Assembly (NCBI RefSeq): GCF_011745145.1
Contig: NZ_CP050191.1
Coordinates: 3,799,327-3,863,326, forward strand
Reading direction: 5' to 3'
DNA from: Mycobacterium sp. DL440
Lineage (GTDB): Bacteria; Actinomycetota; Actinomycetes; Mycobacteriales; Mycobacteriaceae
Length of the DNA stretch: 64,000 bases
A program made the translations under genes and the position numbers. The first letter of the stretch is position 1. Each line of letters begins with the position of its first letter. The notes beneath the pieces were generated by a model, which had not been told where the DNA came from, ran no database searches, and saw only the letters and a program-made list of their open reading frames with translations. Positions 56,088-64,000 of the stretch are shown in pieces.

Positions 56088-56860
56088 GTGAGTTCGAGAC
56101 GATCCTGGTGACCCGTACCGACCGGGTCGCCACCATCACACTGAACCGGCCCAAGGCGCTCAACGCGCTCAACACCCAGGTGATGACCGAAGTGACCACG
56201 GCCGCAGCCGAACTCGACCGCGACCCCAGCGTCGGCGCGATCATTGTCACCGGCAACGAGAAGGCGTTCGCCGCAGGCGCCGACATCAAGGAGATGGCCG
56301 AGCTGTCGTTTGCCGACGTGTACTCGGCCGACTTCTTCGAGCTGTGGTCCAAGTTCGCCGACACCCGGACCCCGACGATCGCCGCGGTTGCCGGATACGC
56401 GCTGGGCGGCGGCTGCGAGCTGGCGATGATGTGCGACATCCTGATCGCCGCCGACACCGCGAAGTTCGGTCAGCCCGAGATCAAGCTGGGTGTGCTGCCC
56501 GGGATGGGCGGCAGCCAGCGGCTGACTCGCGCGATCGGCAAGGCCAAGGCGATGGACCTGATCCTGACGGGCCGCACCATCGACGCCGTCGAAGCCGAGC
56601 GCGCCGGCCTGGTTTCGCGCCTGGTGCCCGCGGACTCGCTGATCGACGAGTCCCTGGCCGTGGCCGCGACCATCGCCGGGATGTCGCTGTCGGCGTCGCG
56701 GATGGCCAAGGAAGCGGTCAACCGGGCCTTCGAGTCCTCCCTGGCCGAGGGACTGCTCTACGAGCGCAGGCTGTTCCACTCGGCCTTCGCCACGGCCGAC
56801 CAGAAGGAAGGCATGGCAGCGTTCTCGGAGAAGCGCGCCGCCAACTTCACCCATCGCTAA
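56084..56860 (+). CDS. echA8: Enoyl-CoA hydratase EchA8
   Basis: A 258-residue enoyl-CoA hydratase. The oxyanion-hole motifs are [12 protein letters not shown] and GGGCELAM; the two catalytic glutamates are in GGGCELAM and [16 protein letters not shown]. It hydrates trans-2-enoyl-CoA in beta-oxidation. The start is at ATG 56084 after AGGAGGAG. M. tuberculosis EchA8 has also been proposed as a scaffold for mycolate biosynthesis and is essential there. Confidence 0.93.
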   Translation: MSEFETILVTRTDRVATITLNRPKALNALNTQVMTEVTTAAAELDRDPSVGAIIVTGNEKAFAAGADIKEMAELSFADVYSADFFELWSKFADTRTPTIAAVAGYALGGGCELAMMCDILIAADTAKFGQPEIKLGVLPGMGGSQRLTRAIGKAKAMDLILTGRTIDAVEAERAGLVSRLVPADSLIDESLAVAATIAGMSLSASRMAKEAVNRAFESSLAEGLLYERRLFHSAFATADQKEGMAAFSEKRAANFTHR

Positions 56861-56869
56861 AGTCGACGG

Positions 56870-58588
56870 GTGACCGAGACCGACTCGCCCACCCCTGCCA
56901 CCGATACCGCCGAAGGTGAGTCCACGCCTGCGCCCGGACCGGTTGCCCAGCCCGTGTGGTGGTCCCGCCACTACACGTTCTTCGGCACGGCGGTGGGTCT
57001 GGTGTTCATCTGGTTCTCGCTGACACCGTCGCTGCTGCCCCGCGGGCCGCTGTTCCAGGCCCTGGTCAGCGGCGGTGCCGGCGCAACCGGCTACGGCCTC
57101 GGCGTTTTCGGGGTGTGGCTGGTCCGCTACATGCGCTCGGCGGAGACCAGCCCGCGGGCGCCGAAGTGGGCGTGGCTGTCTCTGCTGGTCGTCGGGATCG
57201 TCGGCCAGGTCCTGATGATCGTCTACTTCCACGTCTGGCAGGACGAGATCCGTGACTTCATGGGTGTGCCCCGGCTGACGTTCTGGGATCACCCGCTGAC
57301 GGCGGTGCTGTCGCTCGTCGTGCTGTTCGCGTTCGTCGAGGTGGGCCAGCTGATCCGTAAGCTGGTGCGTTTCCTGGACCTCAAGCTGGATCGCTTTCTG
57401 CCGCCACGGGTTTCGGCTGTTGTCGTGGTGGCGTTGCTGCTGGCGTTGAGTATCGCGCTGCTGAACGGTGTCGTGGTCCGGGTGGCGATGGACACCATCA
57501 ACCGGACGTTCGCGGCTGTCAACGACGAGAGCGATCCTGACTTCGCCGCCCCGATGTCGCCTCTACGCTCAGGTGGCCCGCAGTCGTTGGCCGACTGGGA
57601 GTCGCTGGGCCATCAGGGCCGGGTGTTCGTCTCGGCGGGCCCTACGGTGCAACAGCTTTCGCGGTTCACCGGCAAGCCTGCAATCGAACCGATCCGCGCC
57701 TACGCGGGCCTGCATTCCGCAGACGGCATCAAGGCCACCGCGGCTCTGGCGGCCAGAGAGTTGCAGCGCACCGGCGGTCTGGACCGCGCGGTGGTCGCGG
57801 TGGCGACCACGACGGGCACGGGCTGGATCAACGAGGCGGAGGCCTCTGCCCTGGAGTACATGTACAACGGCAATACCGCGATCGTGTCGATGCAGTACTC
57901 GTTCCTGCCCAGTTGGTTGTCGTTCCTGGTCGACCAGGAGAACGCGCGGCAGGCCGGGCAGGCGTTGTTCGAGGCGGTCGACGCCCTGGTCCGGGCGATG
58001 CCGGAGGACAAGCGCCCCAAGCTGGTGGTGTTCGGGGAGAGCCTGGGATCGTTCGGCGGTGAGGCACCTTTCCTCTCGCTGAACAATCTCGTAGCCCGCA
58101 CCGACGGCGCGCTGTTCTCGGGACCGACATTCAAGAACACCATCTGGACGACGCTGACCCGGGACCGCGACGCCGGTTCGCCGGAGTGGTTGCCGATCTA
58201 CGACAACGGCGACAACGCCCGGTTCGTTGCGAAGGCCGAGAATCTGAACCGGCCCGACGCGCCGTGGGGTCACCCCCGCGCGGTGTACCTGCAACACGCG
58301 TCCGACCCGATCTCGTGGTGGACACCCGACCTGCTGTTCGCCAAACCGGACTGGCTGCGTGAACCCCGTGGCTACGATGTGTCCCGCCGCATGGAATGGA
58401 TCCCGGTGGTGACATTCCTGCAGGTCTCGGCGGACATGGCAGTGGCCGTCGACGTTCCCGACGGGCACGGCCACGTCTACGTCAAGAATGTGGCCGACGC
58501 CTGGGCCGCTGTGCTGCAGCCGCCGGACTGGACCCCGGAGATGACCGCCAAACTGCGACCCATGTTGAGCAACAACGAAAACGCCTGA
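56870..58588 (+). CDS. Membrane alpha/beta-hydrolase (Rv1069c type)
   Basis: A 572-residue protein. Four or five helices occupy residues about 32-215 (YTFFGTAVGLVFIWFSLTPSLLPRG; WAWLSLLVVGIVGQVLMIVYF; AVLSLVVLFAFVEVGQL; VSAVVVVALLLALSIALLNGVVV). The remaining 350 residues are an alpha/beta-hydrolase domain with GESLGSFGG (GxSxG), the DMAVAVDVPDGHGHVY His region, and YLQHASDPISWW. A Ser-Asp-His esterase of membrane lipids is likely by family; the substrate is unknown. GTG 56870 starts 9 bp after echA8. Confidence 0.82.
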   Translation: MTETDSPTPATDTAEGESTPAPGPVAQPVWWSRHYTFFGTAVGLVFIWFSLTPSLLPRGPLFQALVSGGAGATGYGLGVFGVWLVRYMRSAETSPRAPKWAWLSLLVVGIVGQVLMIVYFHVWQDEIRDFMGVPRLTFWDHPLTAVLSLVVLFAFVEVGQLIRKLVRFLDLKLDRFLPPRVSAVVVVALLLALSIALLNGVVVRVAMDTINRTFAAVNDESDPDFAAPMSPLRSGGPQSLADWESLGHQGRVFVSAGPTVQQLSRFTGKPAIEPIRAYAGLHSADGIKATAALAARELQRTGGLDRAVVAVATTTGTGWINEAEASALEYMYNGNTAIVSMQYSFLPSWLSFLVDQENARQAGQALFEAVDALVRAMPEDKRPKLVVFGESLGSFGGEAPFLSLNNLVARTDGALFSGPTFKNTIWTTLTRDRDAGSPEWLPIYDNGDNARFVAKAENLNRPDAPWGHPRAVYLQHASDPISWWTPDLLFAKPDWLREPRGYDVSRRMEWIPVVTFLQVSADMAVAVDVPDGHGHVYVKNVADAWAAVLQPPDWTPEMTAKLRPMLSNNENA

Positions 58589-58599
58589 GCGCGGGCCGT

Positions 58600-58968
58600 T
58601 TACACCTGACCGGCGGCAACCAACGCGTGGTAGCCGCCGACGACGTCGGTGGACCGGTGCAGGCCGAGGTCGACCAGTGCCGCGGCAGCGAGGCTTGAGG
58701 TGTAGCCCTCCGAGCACAGGATCACCCAGTAGACGTCATCGTCGACCGCCTGCGATATCCGCGCGTCACTGGTCGGATCGCAGCGCCACTCCAGCACGTT
58801 GCGCTCGATGACCAGCGCTCCGGGCACCGACCCCTCGGCGGCACGCTGGGCGGCCGGGCGGATGTCGACCAGGACGGCACCAGCATCCAGCGCCTCGGGA
58901 AGATCTTCAGCGGGCAGTCGGCGCAGCCGGGCACGGGCCTGCTCCAGCACGGTGTCGATGCGACTCAT
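58600..58968 (-). CDS. Rhodanese-domain sulfurtransferase
   Basis: A 122-residue single rhodanese domain. DAGAVLVDIRPAAQRAAEGSVPGALVIERNVLEWR is the N-terminal half and C85 in VILCSEGYTSSLAAAALVDLG is the catalytic persulfide cysteine with an expanded loop. It transfers sulfane sulfur to acceptors. ATG 58968 lies 5 bp after the cysteine dioxygenase stop on the same strand, so it is the second gene of that operon. The pair suggests handling of sulfur released from cysteine. Confidence 0.88.
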   Translation of the reverse strand: MSRIDTVLEQARARLRRLPAEDLPEALDAGAVLVDIRPAAQRAAEGSVPGALVIERNVLEWRCDPTSDARISQAVDDDVYWVILCSEGYTSSLAAAALVDLGLHRSTDVVGGYHALVAAGQV

Positions 58969-58973
58969 GGCAA

Positions 58974-59489
58974 TCACTCCGGTGCGTCGGTGAGCTCGGT
59001 GCGGTTGCGGCGCAACGTGTTCTGCGGCGTCACCTCGTAGTAGGACATCGCGGTCAGCGGCGGCGAATAGGCATGCACGCTCAGCGTCGGACCGGAAATC
59101 GCCGCCGGTGCATGCACCACGTCGTGCACCCAACCCAGTGGGAACGCTGCCTGATCGCCCGCCGTGAGTCGTCGTTTCCGTAAAAGCTCACCATCCCAAC
59201 GGGTTTCGCGCAGCGCACCGGAGACCACGGTCAACGCTCCCAGCGAGCCGCCGTGGTCGTGCATTTCGGTCGATTTGTCGGGGACCCAGCTGATCAGCCA
59301 GACCTCGACTTCGTCGTCACCGGACAAGCGGGTGTACCACCGGTCGTCCTTCGGCAACCCGCGCAGCAATCGGTCGTAGCGGCCGGACAACACATCGTCG
59401 GCGGCGCGGTCGGTGGTGTGCAGCAGGTCGGGCAAGCGCAGCCGGGTGGGCGCCGAGACCGCGGGAACGGGCGCGAGCGTGGACAGCAT
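58974..59489 (-). CDS. Cysteine dioxygenase family protein
   Basis: A 171-residue cupin. It oxidises cysteine to cysteine sulfinate with O2 and Fe(II). The metal histidines are in TEMHDHGGSLGALTVVSG (H77 and H79) and in WVHDVVHAPA. The C-terminal LSVHAYSPPLTAMSYYE is typical of bacterial CDOs. ATG 59489 has GGAG 9 nt upstream. The mRNA carries a 14-codon uORF with adjacent Cys codons, 45 nt upstream. It is operonic with the rhodanese gene. Confidence 0.88.
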   Translation of the reverse strand: MLSTLAPVPAVSAPTRLRLPDLLHTTDRAADDVLSGRYDRLLRGLPKDDRWYTRLSGDDEVEVWLISWVPDKSTEMHDHGGSLGALTVVSGALRETRWDGELLRKRRLTAGDQAAFPLGWVHDVVHAPAAISGPTLSVHAYSPPLTAMSYYEVTPQNTLRRNRTELTDAPE

Positions 59490-59534
59490 CAGAGAAACTC
59501 CAAGAATGACGGCGGAACAGGGCAGACGGGCGCG

Positions 59535-59579
59535 TTAGCGAGCCCGACAACACTCCTGGAATCCAGTCCCTTCCGTCAT
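59535..59579 (-). CDS. Cys-Cys uORF ahead of the cysteine dioxygenase operon
   Basis: A 14-codon ORF, MTEGTGFQECCRAR, with tandem TGT TGT codons and TAA stop, ends 45 nt before the dioxygenase ATG. There is no Shine-Dalgarno; the AACACT hexamer 7 nt before the ATG could be a -10 for a leaderless transcript. Leaderless uORFs with Cys runs are known in M. smegmatis as cysteine-responsive attenuators of sulfur genes. ATGACGG at the uORF start is complementary over 7 nt to CCGTCAT just before the dioxygenase ribosome-binding site (59506-59512), offering an alternative fold. Confidence 0.6.
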   Translation of the reverse strand: MTEGTGFQECCRAR

Positions 59580-59607
59580 GGCCGCCAGTGTTGCATAGAT
59601 TGGCGGG

Positions 59608-60066
59608 ATGCGCCGTTACACGTGGACCACCCGCTTGACCGCCGGAGCTGCCGCAGCCGCGGGCCTGACCCTGCTAGTCGGATGCTCGACACAGTCCGAC
59701 AAGGATCAGTCCGGAGAGTCAGCGGCACCGTCGTCGCAAGCCACTGCAACCACCGAAGCCGCCGCCCCTACGGTCAAGCCCGGCGAGATCGCGACGTCCC
59801 CCGGCGGGGTCACGACAGCGGTCGGTGCCGACGCCCAGTCCACCGAAGAGGAGTATTTCCAGGCCTGTCACGCCGCGAAGATCTGGATGGAGGCCAAGGG
59901 CGGCGACCTCAAGGCGCAGATCGAGCCGTACCTGGCCAGCCTGCAGGTGCCCGAGGCGGCGCCCGGGCCGGGCACCTACAACGTGGCATGGGCCGAGCTG
60001 GAGCCGGGCCGTCAGGCAGCGGTGATCGTCGCGGCGCAGGCAGCGGCCGACGAGCTCTGCAGCTAG
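59608..60066 (+). CDS. lpqV: Lipoprotein LpqV
   Basis: A 152-residue lipoprotein. The signal sequence with lipobox LLVGC gives a lipid-modified Cys at residue 26, followed by a Ser/Thr/Ala-rich linker. The conserved domain contains SPGGVTTAVGADAQSTEEEYFQACHAAKIWM and ends in RQAAVIVAAQAAADELC, matching M. tuberculosis LpqV. TAGATT ends 6 nt before the ATG, suggesting a leaderless mRNA. It is divergent from the cysteine dioxygenase operon. The function is unknown. Confidence 0.85.
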   Translation: MRRYTWTTRLTAGAAAAAGLTLLVGCSTQSDKDQSGESAAPSSQATATTEAAAPTVKPGEIATSPGGVTTAVGADAQSTEEEYFQACHAAKIWMEAKGGDLKAQIEPYLASLQVPEAAPGPGTYNVAWAELEPGRQAAVIVAAQAAADELCS

Positions 60067-60072
60067 GCGCCG

Positions 60073-61782
60073 CTAGTTCGAATCAGGCTGCGCCGAACCC
60101 CCGGCAGCGCCGCCCCGGGCGGACACCCAGGCGCGACCACGCTCGACCGCGGTGTCGAGCGCGCCGAAGATCCGGTCGGACGACGGGACGATACCGTCGT
60201 CGCCCAGCAGGTCGTCGAGCCCGCCCCGCCGCAGCACCTCCGCGGTGGCGGCATCGACGCCGCAGATGATGAGCCGTCCGTTGTTGTCCGTCAGCTGCCC
60301 GGCCCAGCGACGCATGGCCTTGATGGTCACCGAGGACGGCACATCGGGCAGCGCGCGCAGGCTGAGCACCACTACAGCGTTGGTGGTGCCATCGGTGCGC
60401 GGCCACGTTTCGTCGATGCGGGCCACTTCGGCGAACAGCCCGACCCCGGCGTAGTGCAGCACGGTGACGTCGTTGCTGGCGCACTGCTCGGGCACCGGCG
60501 CCTGTTCCCAGCCACCGCCCGCCGCCGGGATCAGCGCCACCAGCTGCGCGGCTTTGGCGGCCTTGGCGCAGTAGAGCACCAGTGAGGTGATGACGCCGAT
60601 GAGGATCGCGGTGTGCAACGGGAGTTGCGTGGTGGCCGCGAACGTCACCAGCATCGCCACTGCCGACAACGGGGCGACCCGCAGCACCAGCTTGATGTCG
60701 GGCAGTCGGCCGACCACCAGCTCGGCCCCGATCACCAGGATCAGCCCGCCGATGACCGGCATCGGAATGACCTCGGCAGCCGATCCGGCCACCAGTACCA
60801 GCGCTGCAAGCCACAACCCGGCGAAGATGCCCGCCCACCGGGTCTGGGCGCCCGCCGAGGTGGCCACCCCGGTCCGCGACAGTGAACCGCCGGCCGGCAG
60901 CGCGCCGAACAGCCCGCCCGCCACGTTGGCCGCACCCTGGGCCAGGAAGTCGCCGTTCATGTTGGTGCGGCTACCGTCCGGGTTGGGCACCGCGGCCGAG
61001 ATTCCGGCAGCCTGGGCCAGCGCGACGAGTGCCACCGCCACGCCGCCGACGATGAGTTCGGGCATGGCGGCGAAGTTCGGAACCGTCACGGGCGGAAGCG
61101 CATTCGCGATCGACGCGATGTCGCCGACGGTTTCGACGTCGATATGGGCGATGGCGACGACGGTGGTGACCACCACGAGAGCCAGCAACGTCGCGAACGA
61201 TTCGAGCGGCTTGATGAAGTGGAACACCGCCCACACCGCGACGGTGCCCAGCGCCACCGCGGCGGCGGCAGGATGCCACAGCCCGATGTGCGCCAGGGAG
61301 TCGATGAATTTGCCGATGGTGTTGCCGCTCTGCGGTTTGTAACCGGTGGCGTCACCGAGGACGCCGGCGACGATCTGCAGGGCGATGCCGGTGGAGAAGC
61401 CTGTCATCACGGCATTGGAGACAAAGTTCATGATCGACCCGAACCGCAGCAGGCCGAACAGCAGCATCACCACACCGACCACGAGGGCCAGTGCTGCGAC
61501 GTTTGCCGGATCCGCCGGATCCAGCCCGGCCTCCTTGAGCACACTGCGCGACGTCAGGGCGATCGCGCTGGTCAGCGTCGTCACCATCAGCACGGTGCGC
61601 GCGAACAGTGACCCGATGATGCCGGGCACGATGCCGGCATAGATACCGGCGACCGGGTTGAAACCGCCAATGCTGGCGTACGCCATACCTTCTGGGATGG
61701 AAAATAATCCCGTCACCAGCCCAGAGATGACATCACGAGGCTTGGGGCGGCCCAGCTTTCGCACGAACGTTGACGCTCCCAC
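60073..61782 (-). CDS. SulP/SLC26 anion transporter with STAS domain
   Basis: A 569-residue protein. Residues 10-400 hold about twelve helices with SulP signatures: GLFSIPEGMAYASIGGFNPVAGIYAGIVP at the start and FGALPAGGSLSRTGVATSAGAQTRWAGIFAG. A C-terminal STAS domain (about 420-550) includes VTVLHYAGVGLFAEVARID and AVVVLSLRALPDVPSSVTIKAMRRWAGQL. The family carries sulfate, bicarbonate or carboxylates; the substrate here is not determinable. GTG 61782 has GGGAGGG 7 nt upstream. It is convergent with lpqV. Confidence 0.9.
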   Translation of the reverse strand: MGASTFVRKLGRPKPRDVISGLVTGLFSIPEGMAYASIGGFNPVAGIYAGIVPGIIGSLFARTVLMVTTLTSAIALTSRSVLKEAGLDPADPANVAALALVVGVVMLLFGLLRFGSIMNFVSNAVMTGFSTGIALQIVAGVLGDATGYKPQSGNTIGKFIDSLAHIGLWHPAAAAVALGTVAVWAVFHFIKPLESFATLLALVVVTTVVAIAHIDVETVGDIASIANALPPVTVPNFAAMPELIVGGVAVALVALAQAAGISAAVPNPDGSRTNMNGDFLAQGAANVAGGLFGALPAGGSLSRTGVATSAGAQTRWAGIFAGLWLAALVLVAGSAAEVIPMPVIGGLILVIGAELVVGRLPDIKLVLRVAPLSAVAMLVTFAATTQLPLHTAILIGVITSLVLYCAKAAKAAQLVALIPAAGGGWEQAPVPEQCASNDVTVLHYAGVGLFAEVARIDETWPRTDGTTNAVVVLSLRALPDVPSSVTIKAMRRWAGQLTDNNGRLIICGVDAATAEVLRRGGLDDLLGDDGIVPSSDRIFGALDTAVERGRAWVSARGGAAGGSAQPDSN

Positions 61783-61842
61783 GGTTCAACCCTCCCACGA
61801 ATGAGTCTGTCGCGGGCAGTACTGCGGAGGCCGGATCAGCGG

Positions 61843-63144
61843 CTATGGGTAGAGCCCCCGTAGTTGTCCGGCCTGGGCGACACGTTCGACGGCCAGGCAG
61901 GTCGCGGCGGCTCGGAGCGGTAGGCCCAGCTTCTCGGCATGGGCGCTGACGTGCTCCCAAGCAGTCAGCATGCGTTCGGCCAGCCGGGTCTCGACTTCGT
62001 CGGCGCCCCACCAATAAGCCTGATTGGCTTGCACCCACTCGAAATACGACACGATGACTCCGCCGGCATTGGCCAGAATGTCCGGAACCACCAGTACCCC
62101 AGCCTCATTGAGCAGCCGGTCAGCCTCGGGTGTCGTCGGACCGTTGGCGCCTTCAACGACGACGGAGGCCTTGATCTGCGCCGCATTACCCGCGTGGATC
62201 ACCCCTTCGACGGCCGCGGGTACCAGCAGATCAACGTCGGTCGCGAGCAAGTCGTCGTTGCTGATTGCATCGGCACCTGCGAATCCGACTACCGAACCGG
62301 TGGCGTCGACGTGACTCGCCAACGTCTCGAGGTCGAGGCCGGTATCTGTTCTGATGGCGCCGTACTGGTCGGATACGGCGACGACGCGCACTCCAGCATC
62401 GTGCAGGAAGCGCGCTGCGTGCCGACCGACCTTCCCGAAGCCCTGCACCGCGGCGGTGGCGCCGTCGGCTCGGATGCCCCGAGACTGCAGCGCCGCCAGT
62501 GCTACATGGACGACTCCGCGCGACGTCGCCGTGGCGCGGCCCTGAGAACCACCGAGACTCACCGGTTTTCCGGTGCTGACACCGAGAACAGTGTGCCCCT
62601 TTTGGACGGAATAGGTGTCCATCATCCAGGCCATGGTCTGCTCGTCGGTCCCGACATCGGGCGCGGGGATGTCGTGGTCCGGCCCGATCAGCGGACTGAT
62701 CTCACTGGTGTAGCGGCGGGTGACCCGTTCCAGTTCCGAGCGGCTGTGCTGACGCGGATCGATGCGGATGCCACCTTTCGCACCGCCGTAGGGCACGTCG
62801 AGCAGCGCGCACTTCCACGTCATCCACATCGCCAGGGCGCGAACTTCGTCGAGTGTGACGTCAGGGGAATAACGCAATCCTCCCTTCGCCGGACCACGAG
62901 AGACGTTGTGTTGCACGCGATGTCCGATAAGAAGTTCCATCTCGCCGGAGTCACGACGGAGCGGCACGGCCACGGTGAGCTCACGCCGCGGGTTGGCCAG
63001 CAACTCGTACATACCGTCGTCGTAGCCGAGAATCGTGACGGCGTCGTGCAACTGAGCACGTGCGTCGTCGAACGGACTTCCGTGTGCTGTGGCCGGCTGC
63101 GGTCGTCGGGCGAGATCGGCCGCGGTGTGTTCGATCGTGGTCAC
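61843..63144 (-). CDS. Glu/Leu/Phe/Val dehydrogenase (glutamate dehydrogenase-like)
   Basis: A 433-residue hexameric-type dehydrogenase, reversibly deaminating glutamate to 2-oxoglutarate. The active-site region has HNVSRGPAKGGLRYSPDVT, WKCALLDVPYGGAKGGI with the catalytic lysine, and PAPDVGTDEQTMAWMMD. The Rossmann domain is VQGFGKVGRHAARFL. The C-terminus has EGANGPTTPEADRLL and ILANAGGVIVSYFEWVQ. GTG 63144 follows AGGAG. The length fits the small bacterial GDH class rather than the 180-kDa GDH. The cofactor is not assigned. Confidence 0.9.
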   Translation of the reverse strand: MTTIEHTAADLARRPQPATAHGSPFDDARAQLHDAVTILGYDDGMYELLANPRRELTVAVPLRRDSGEMELLIGHRVQHNVSRGPAKGGLRYSPDVTLDEVRALAMWMTWKCALLDVPYGGAKGGIRIDPRQHSRSELERVTRRYTSEISPLIGPDHDIPAPDVGTDEQTMAWMMDTYSVQKGHTVLGVSTGKPVSLGGSQGRATATSRGVVHVALAALQSRGIRADGATAAVQGFGKVGRHAARFLHDAGVRVVAVSDQYGAIRTDTGLDLETLASHVDATGSVVGFAGADAISNDDLLATDVDLLVPAAVEGVIHAGNAAQIKASVVVEGANGPTTPEADRLLNEAGVLVVPDILANAGGVIVSYFEWVQANQAYWWGADEVETRLAERMLTAWEHVSAHAEKLGLPLRAAATCLAVERVAQAGQLRGLYP

Positions 63145-63449
63145 GCTTCTCCTGTTGTCGGTTGACCTGATGCCAGCACGGTAGGCATTCGCGGCATGGC
63201 CCGGCAGTGCCGATCTGCACATCTTCAGAATGGCCGACTGTGCAACCATGCCAGCCCGTAAATCCGGCCACCTACCCGGCCGGCGTTGTGGGCCAGGCCG
63301 AAATGTGCTCGTACTGATGTTAATTGGCATCACCGCCGGCCGGCGGATGCAGAACGGGTCTCAAACCATGTTCTAAGACTTTCGAGGATCGGGCCCCAGG
63401 GTCGGGGTGTAGTGGCGACCATCCCCCTCACGTGATCCAGAATGGACGT
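63145..63449. other. Divergent promoter region without a gene
   Basis: The 305-bp gap separates the divergent glutamate dehydrogenase and patatin genes. No ORF with coding character is seen. AT-richer patches occur near 63315-63330 (GTTAATTGGCATC), but I can support no specific -10/-35 or operator. Confidence 0.5.
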
Positions 63450-64000
63450 ATGCGTGTTGCTCTGGCCCTCGGCAGTGGTGGGGCTCGTGGCTACGCGCAC
63501 ATCGGGGTGATCAACGAACTGTGCGACCGCGGTTACGAGGTCGTCGGGGTGTCCGGGTCATCGATGGGTGCGCTGGTCGGCGGGCTGCATGCGGCGGGCA
63601 AGCTCGACGAGTTCGCCGACTGGGCGCGGACTCTGACCCAGCGGGCGGTGTTGCGGCTGCTCGATCCGTCGATCAGCGCAGCCGGCATCCTGCGCGCCGA
63701 GAAGATCCTCGACGCGGTCCGCGACATCATCGGCGACGCCACGATCGAAGACCTGCCGATCCCCTACACGGCGGTCGCGACGGATCTGGTCGCGGGCAAG
63801 TCGGTGTGGCTGCAGCGCGGCCCGTTGGACTCGGCTATCCGGGCGTCGATCGCGATCCCCGGCGTGATCGCGCCGCACGTGCTCGACGGCCGGCTGCTGG
63901 GTGACGGTGGCATCCTCGACCCGCTGCCGATGGCTCCTATCGCCGCCGTCAACGCGGATCTGACCATCGCGGTCAGCGTCTCGGGAAGTGAGCCCAGCCC
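63450..64000 (+). CDS. Patatin-like phospholipase (cut by window edge)
   Basis: The first 183 codons of a patatin-family acyl hydrolase of the Rv1063c type. The oxyanion-hole motif GSGGARG is at residues 8-14. The nucleophile elbow is GVSGSSMGALVGG (GxSxG). The catalytic Asp is in LGDGGILDPLPMAPI. The enzyme cleaves acyl esters of membrane lipids with a Ser-Asp dyad. ATG 63450 is used. The C-terminus is outside the window. Confidence 0.88.
   Translation, partial: MRVALALGSGGARGYAHIGVINELCDRGYEVVGVSGSSMGALVGGLHAAGKLDEFADWARTLTQRAVLRLLDPSISAAGILRAEKILDAVRDIIGDATIEDLPIPYTAVATDLVAGKSVWLQRGPLDSAIRASIAIPGVIAPHVLDGRLLGDGGILDPLPMAPIAAVNADLTIAVSVSGSEPS

Overview
The window is 64 kb of high-GC, gene-dense actinobacterial chromosome. 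Gene order and protein types point to a rapidly growing Mycobacterium (Mycolicibacterium group). Read right to left, it follows from memory the M. tuberculosis interval Rv1063c to Rv1112: patatin, lpqV, echA8/echA9, fadA3, Rv1075c, lipU, cbs, metB, greA, mca, the DUF255 protein, hemolysin III, uppS, coaA, glyA, desA2, phoH2, polysaccharide deacetylase, fumC, glpX, 3-beta-HSD, xseBA, ispH, ychF. Blocks absent from M. tuberculosis are inserted between these core genes. I see no rRNA, tRNA, CRISPR, prophage or intact insertion sequence.

Layout. 0-2 kb: small accessory genes, including a rifamycin ADP-ribosyltransferase (arr). 2-8.6 kb: core genes ychF, a DUF6542 membrane protein, ispH, a lipid-droplet protein, xseA/xseB and cholesterol dehydrogenase with a KstR box. 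8.6-18.6 kb: an accessory block with a TDT-type transporter, a decayed fadD abutting a decayed formylglycine-generating-enzyme gene, a TetR/P450 pair, a three-gene dehydrogenase operon behind a KstR box and an AI-2E-type membrane protein. 18.6-22.6 kb: a dienelactone hydrolase, a DUF4245 protein, glpX and fumC. 22.7-26.7 kb: the dormancy (DosR) cluster of an Acg-type nitroreductase, a UspA-like protein, devR and devS, with two identical DosR-like boxes. 26.7-35.6 kb: deacetylase, phoAT-like/phoH2, desA2, a long-form glyA, two paralogous small secreted proteins, a metalloprotease-like protein and coaA. 35.7-38.2 kb: membrane proteins of unknown role. 38.2-50 kb: uppS, hemolysin III, DUF255, mca, greA with a structured leader, metB, Pro-rich membrane proteins and cbs. 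50-64 kb: lipU, an SGNH hydrolase, fadA3, a decayed DUF559 gene between two related repeats, a Bax-inhibitor-1 protein, echA9/echA8, cysteine dioxygenase and rhodanese behind a Cys-Cys uORF, lpqV, a SulP transporter, glutamate dehydrogenase and the start of a patatin gene.

Themes. Sulfur and thiol metabolism recurs (mca, metB, cbs, cysteine dioxygenase, rhodanese, SulP). So do lipid and sterol handling (3-beta-HSD, SDR operon, P450, desA2, lipU, fadA3, echA8/9). The most interesting non-coding signals are the Cys-Cys uORF ahead of the cysteine dioxygenase operon, a 17-codon leader ORF with a near-perfect Shine-Dalgarno ahead of a YPPPGG membrane protein, mutually exclusive hairpins upstream of greA, the KstR and DosR boxes, and matching promoters in front of the two secreted paralogues. 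Statements about homologues and synteny come from memory; no database search was run.
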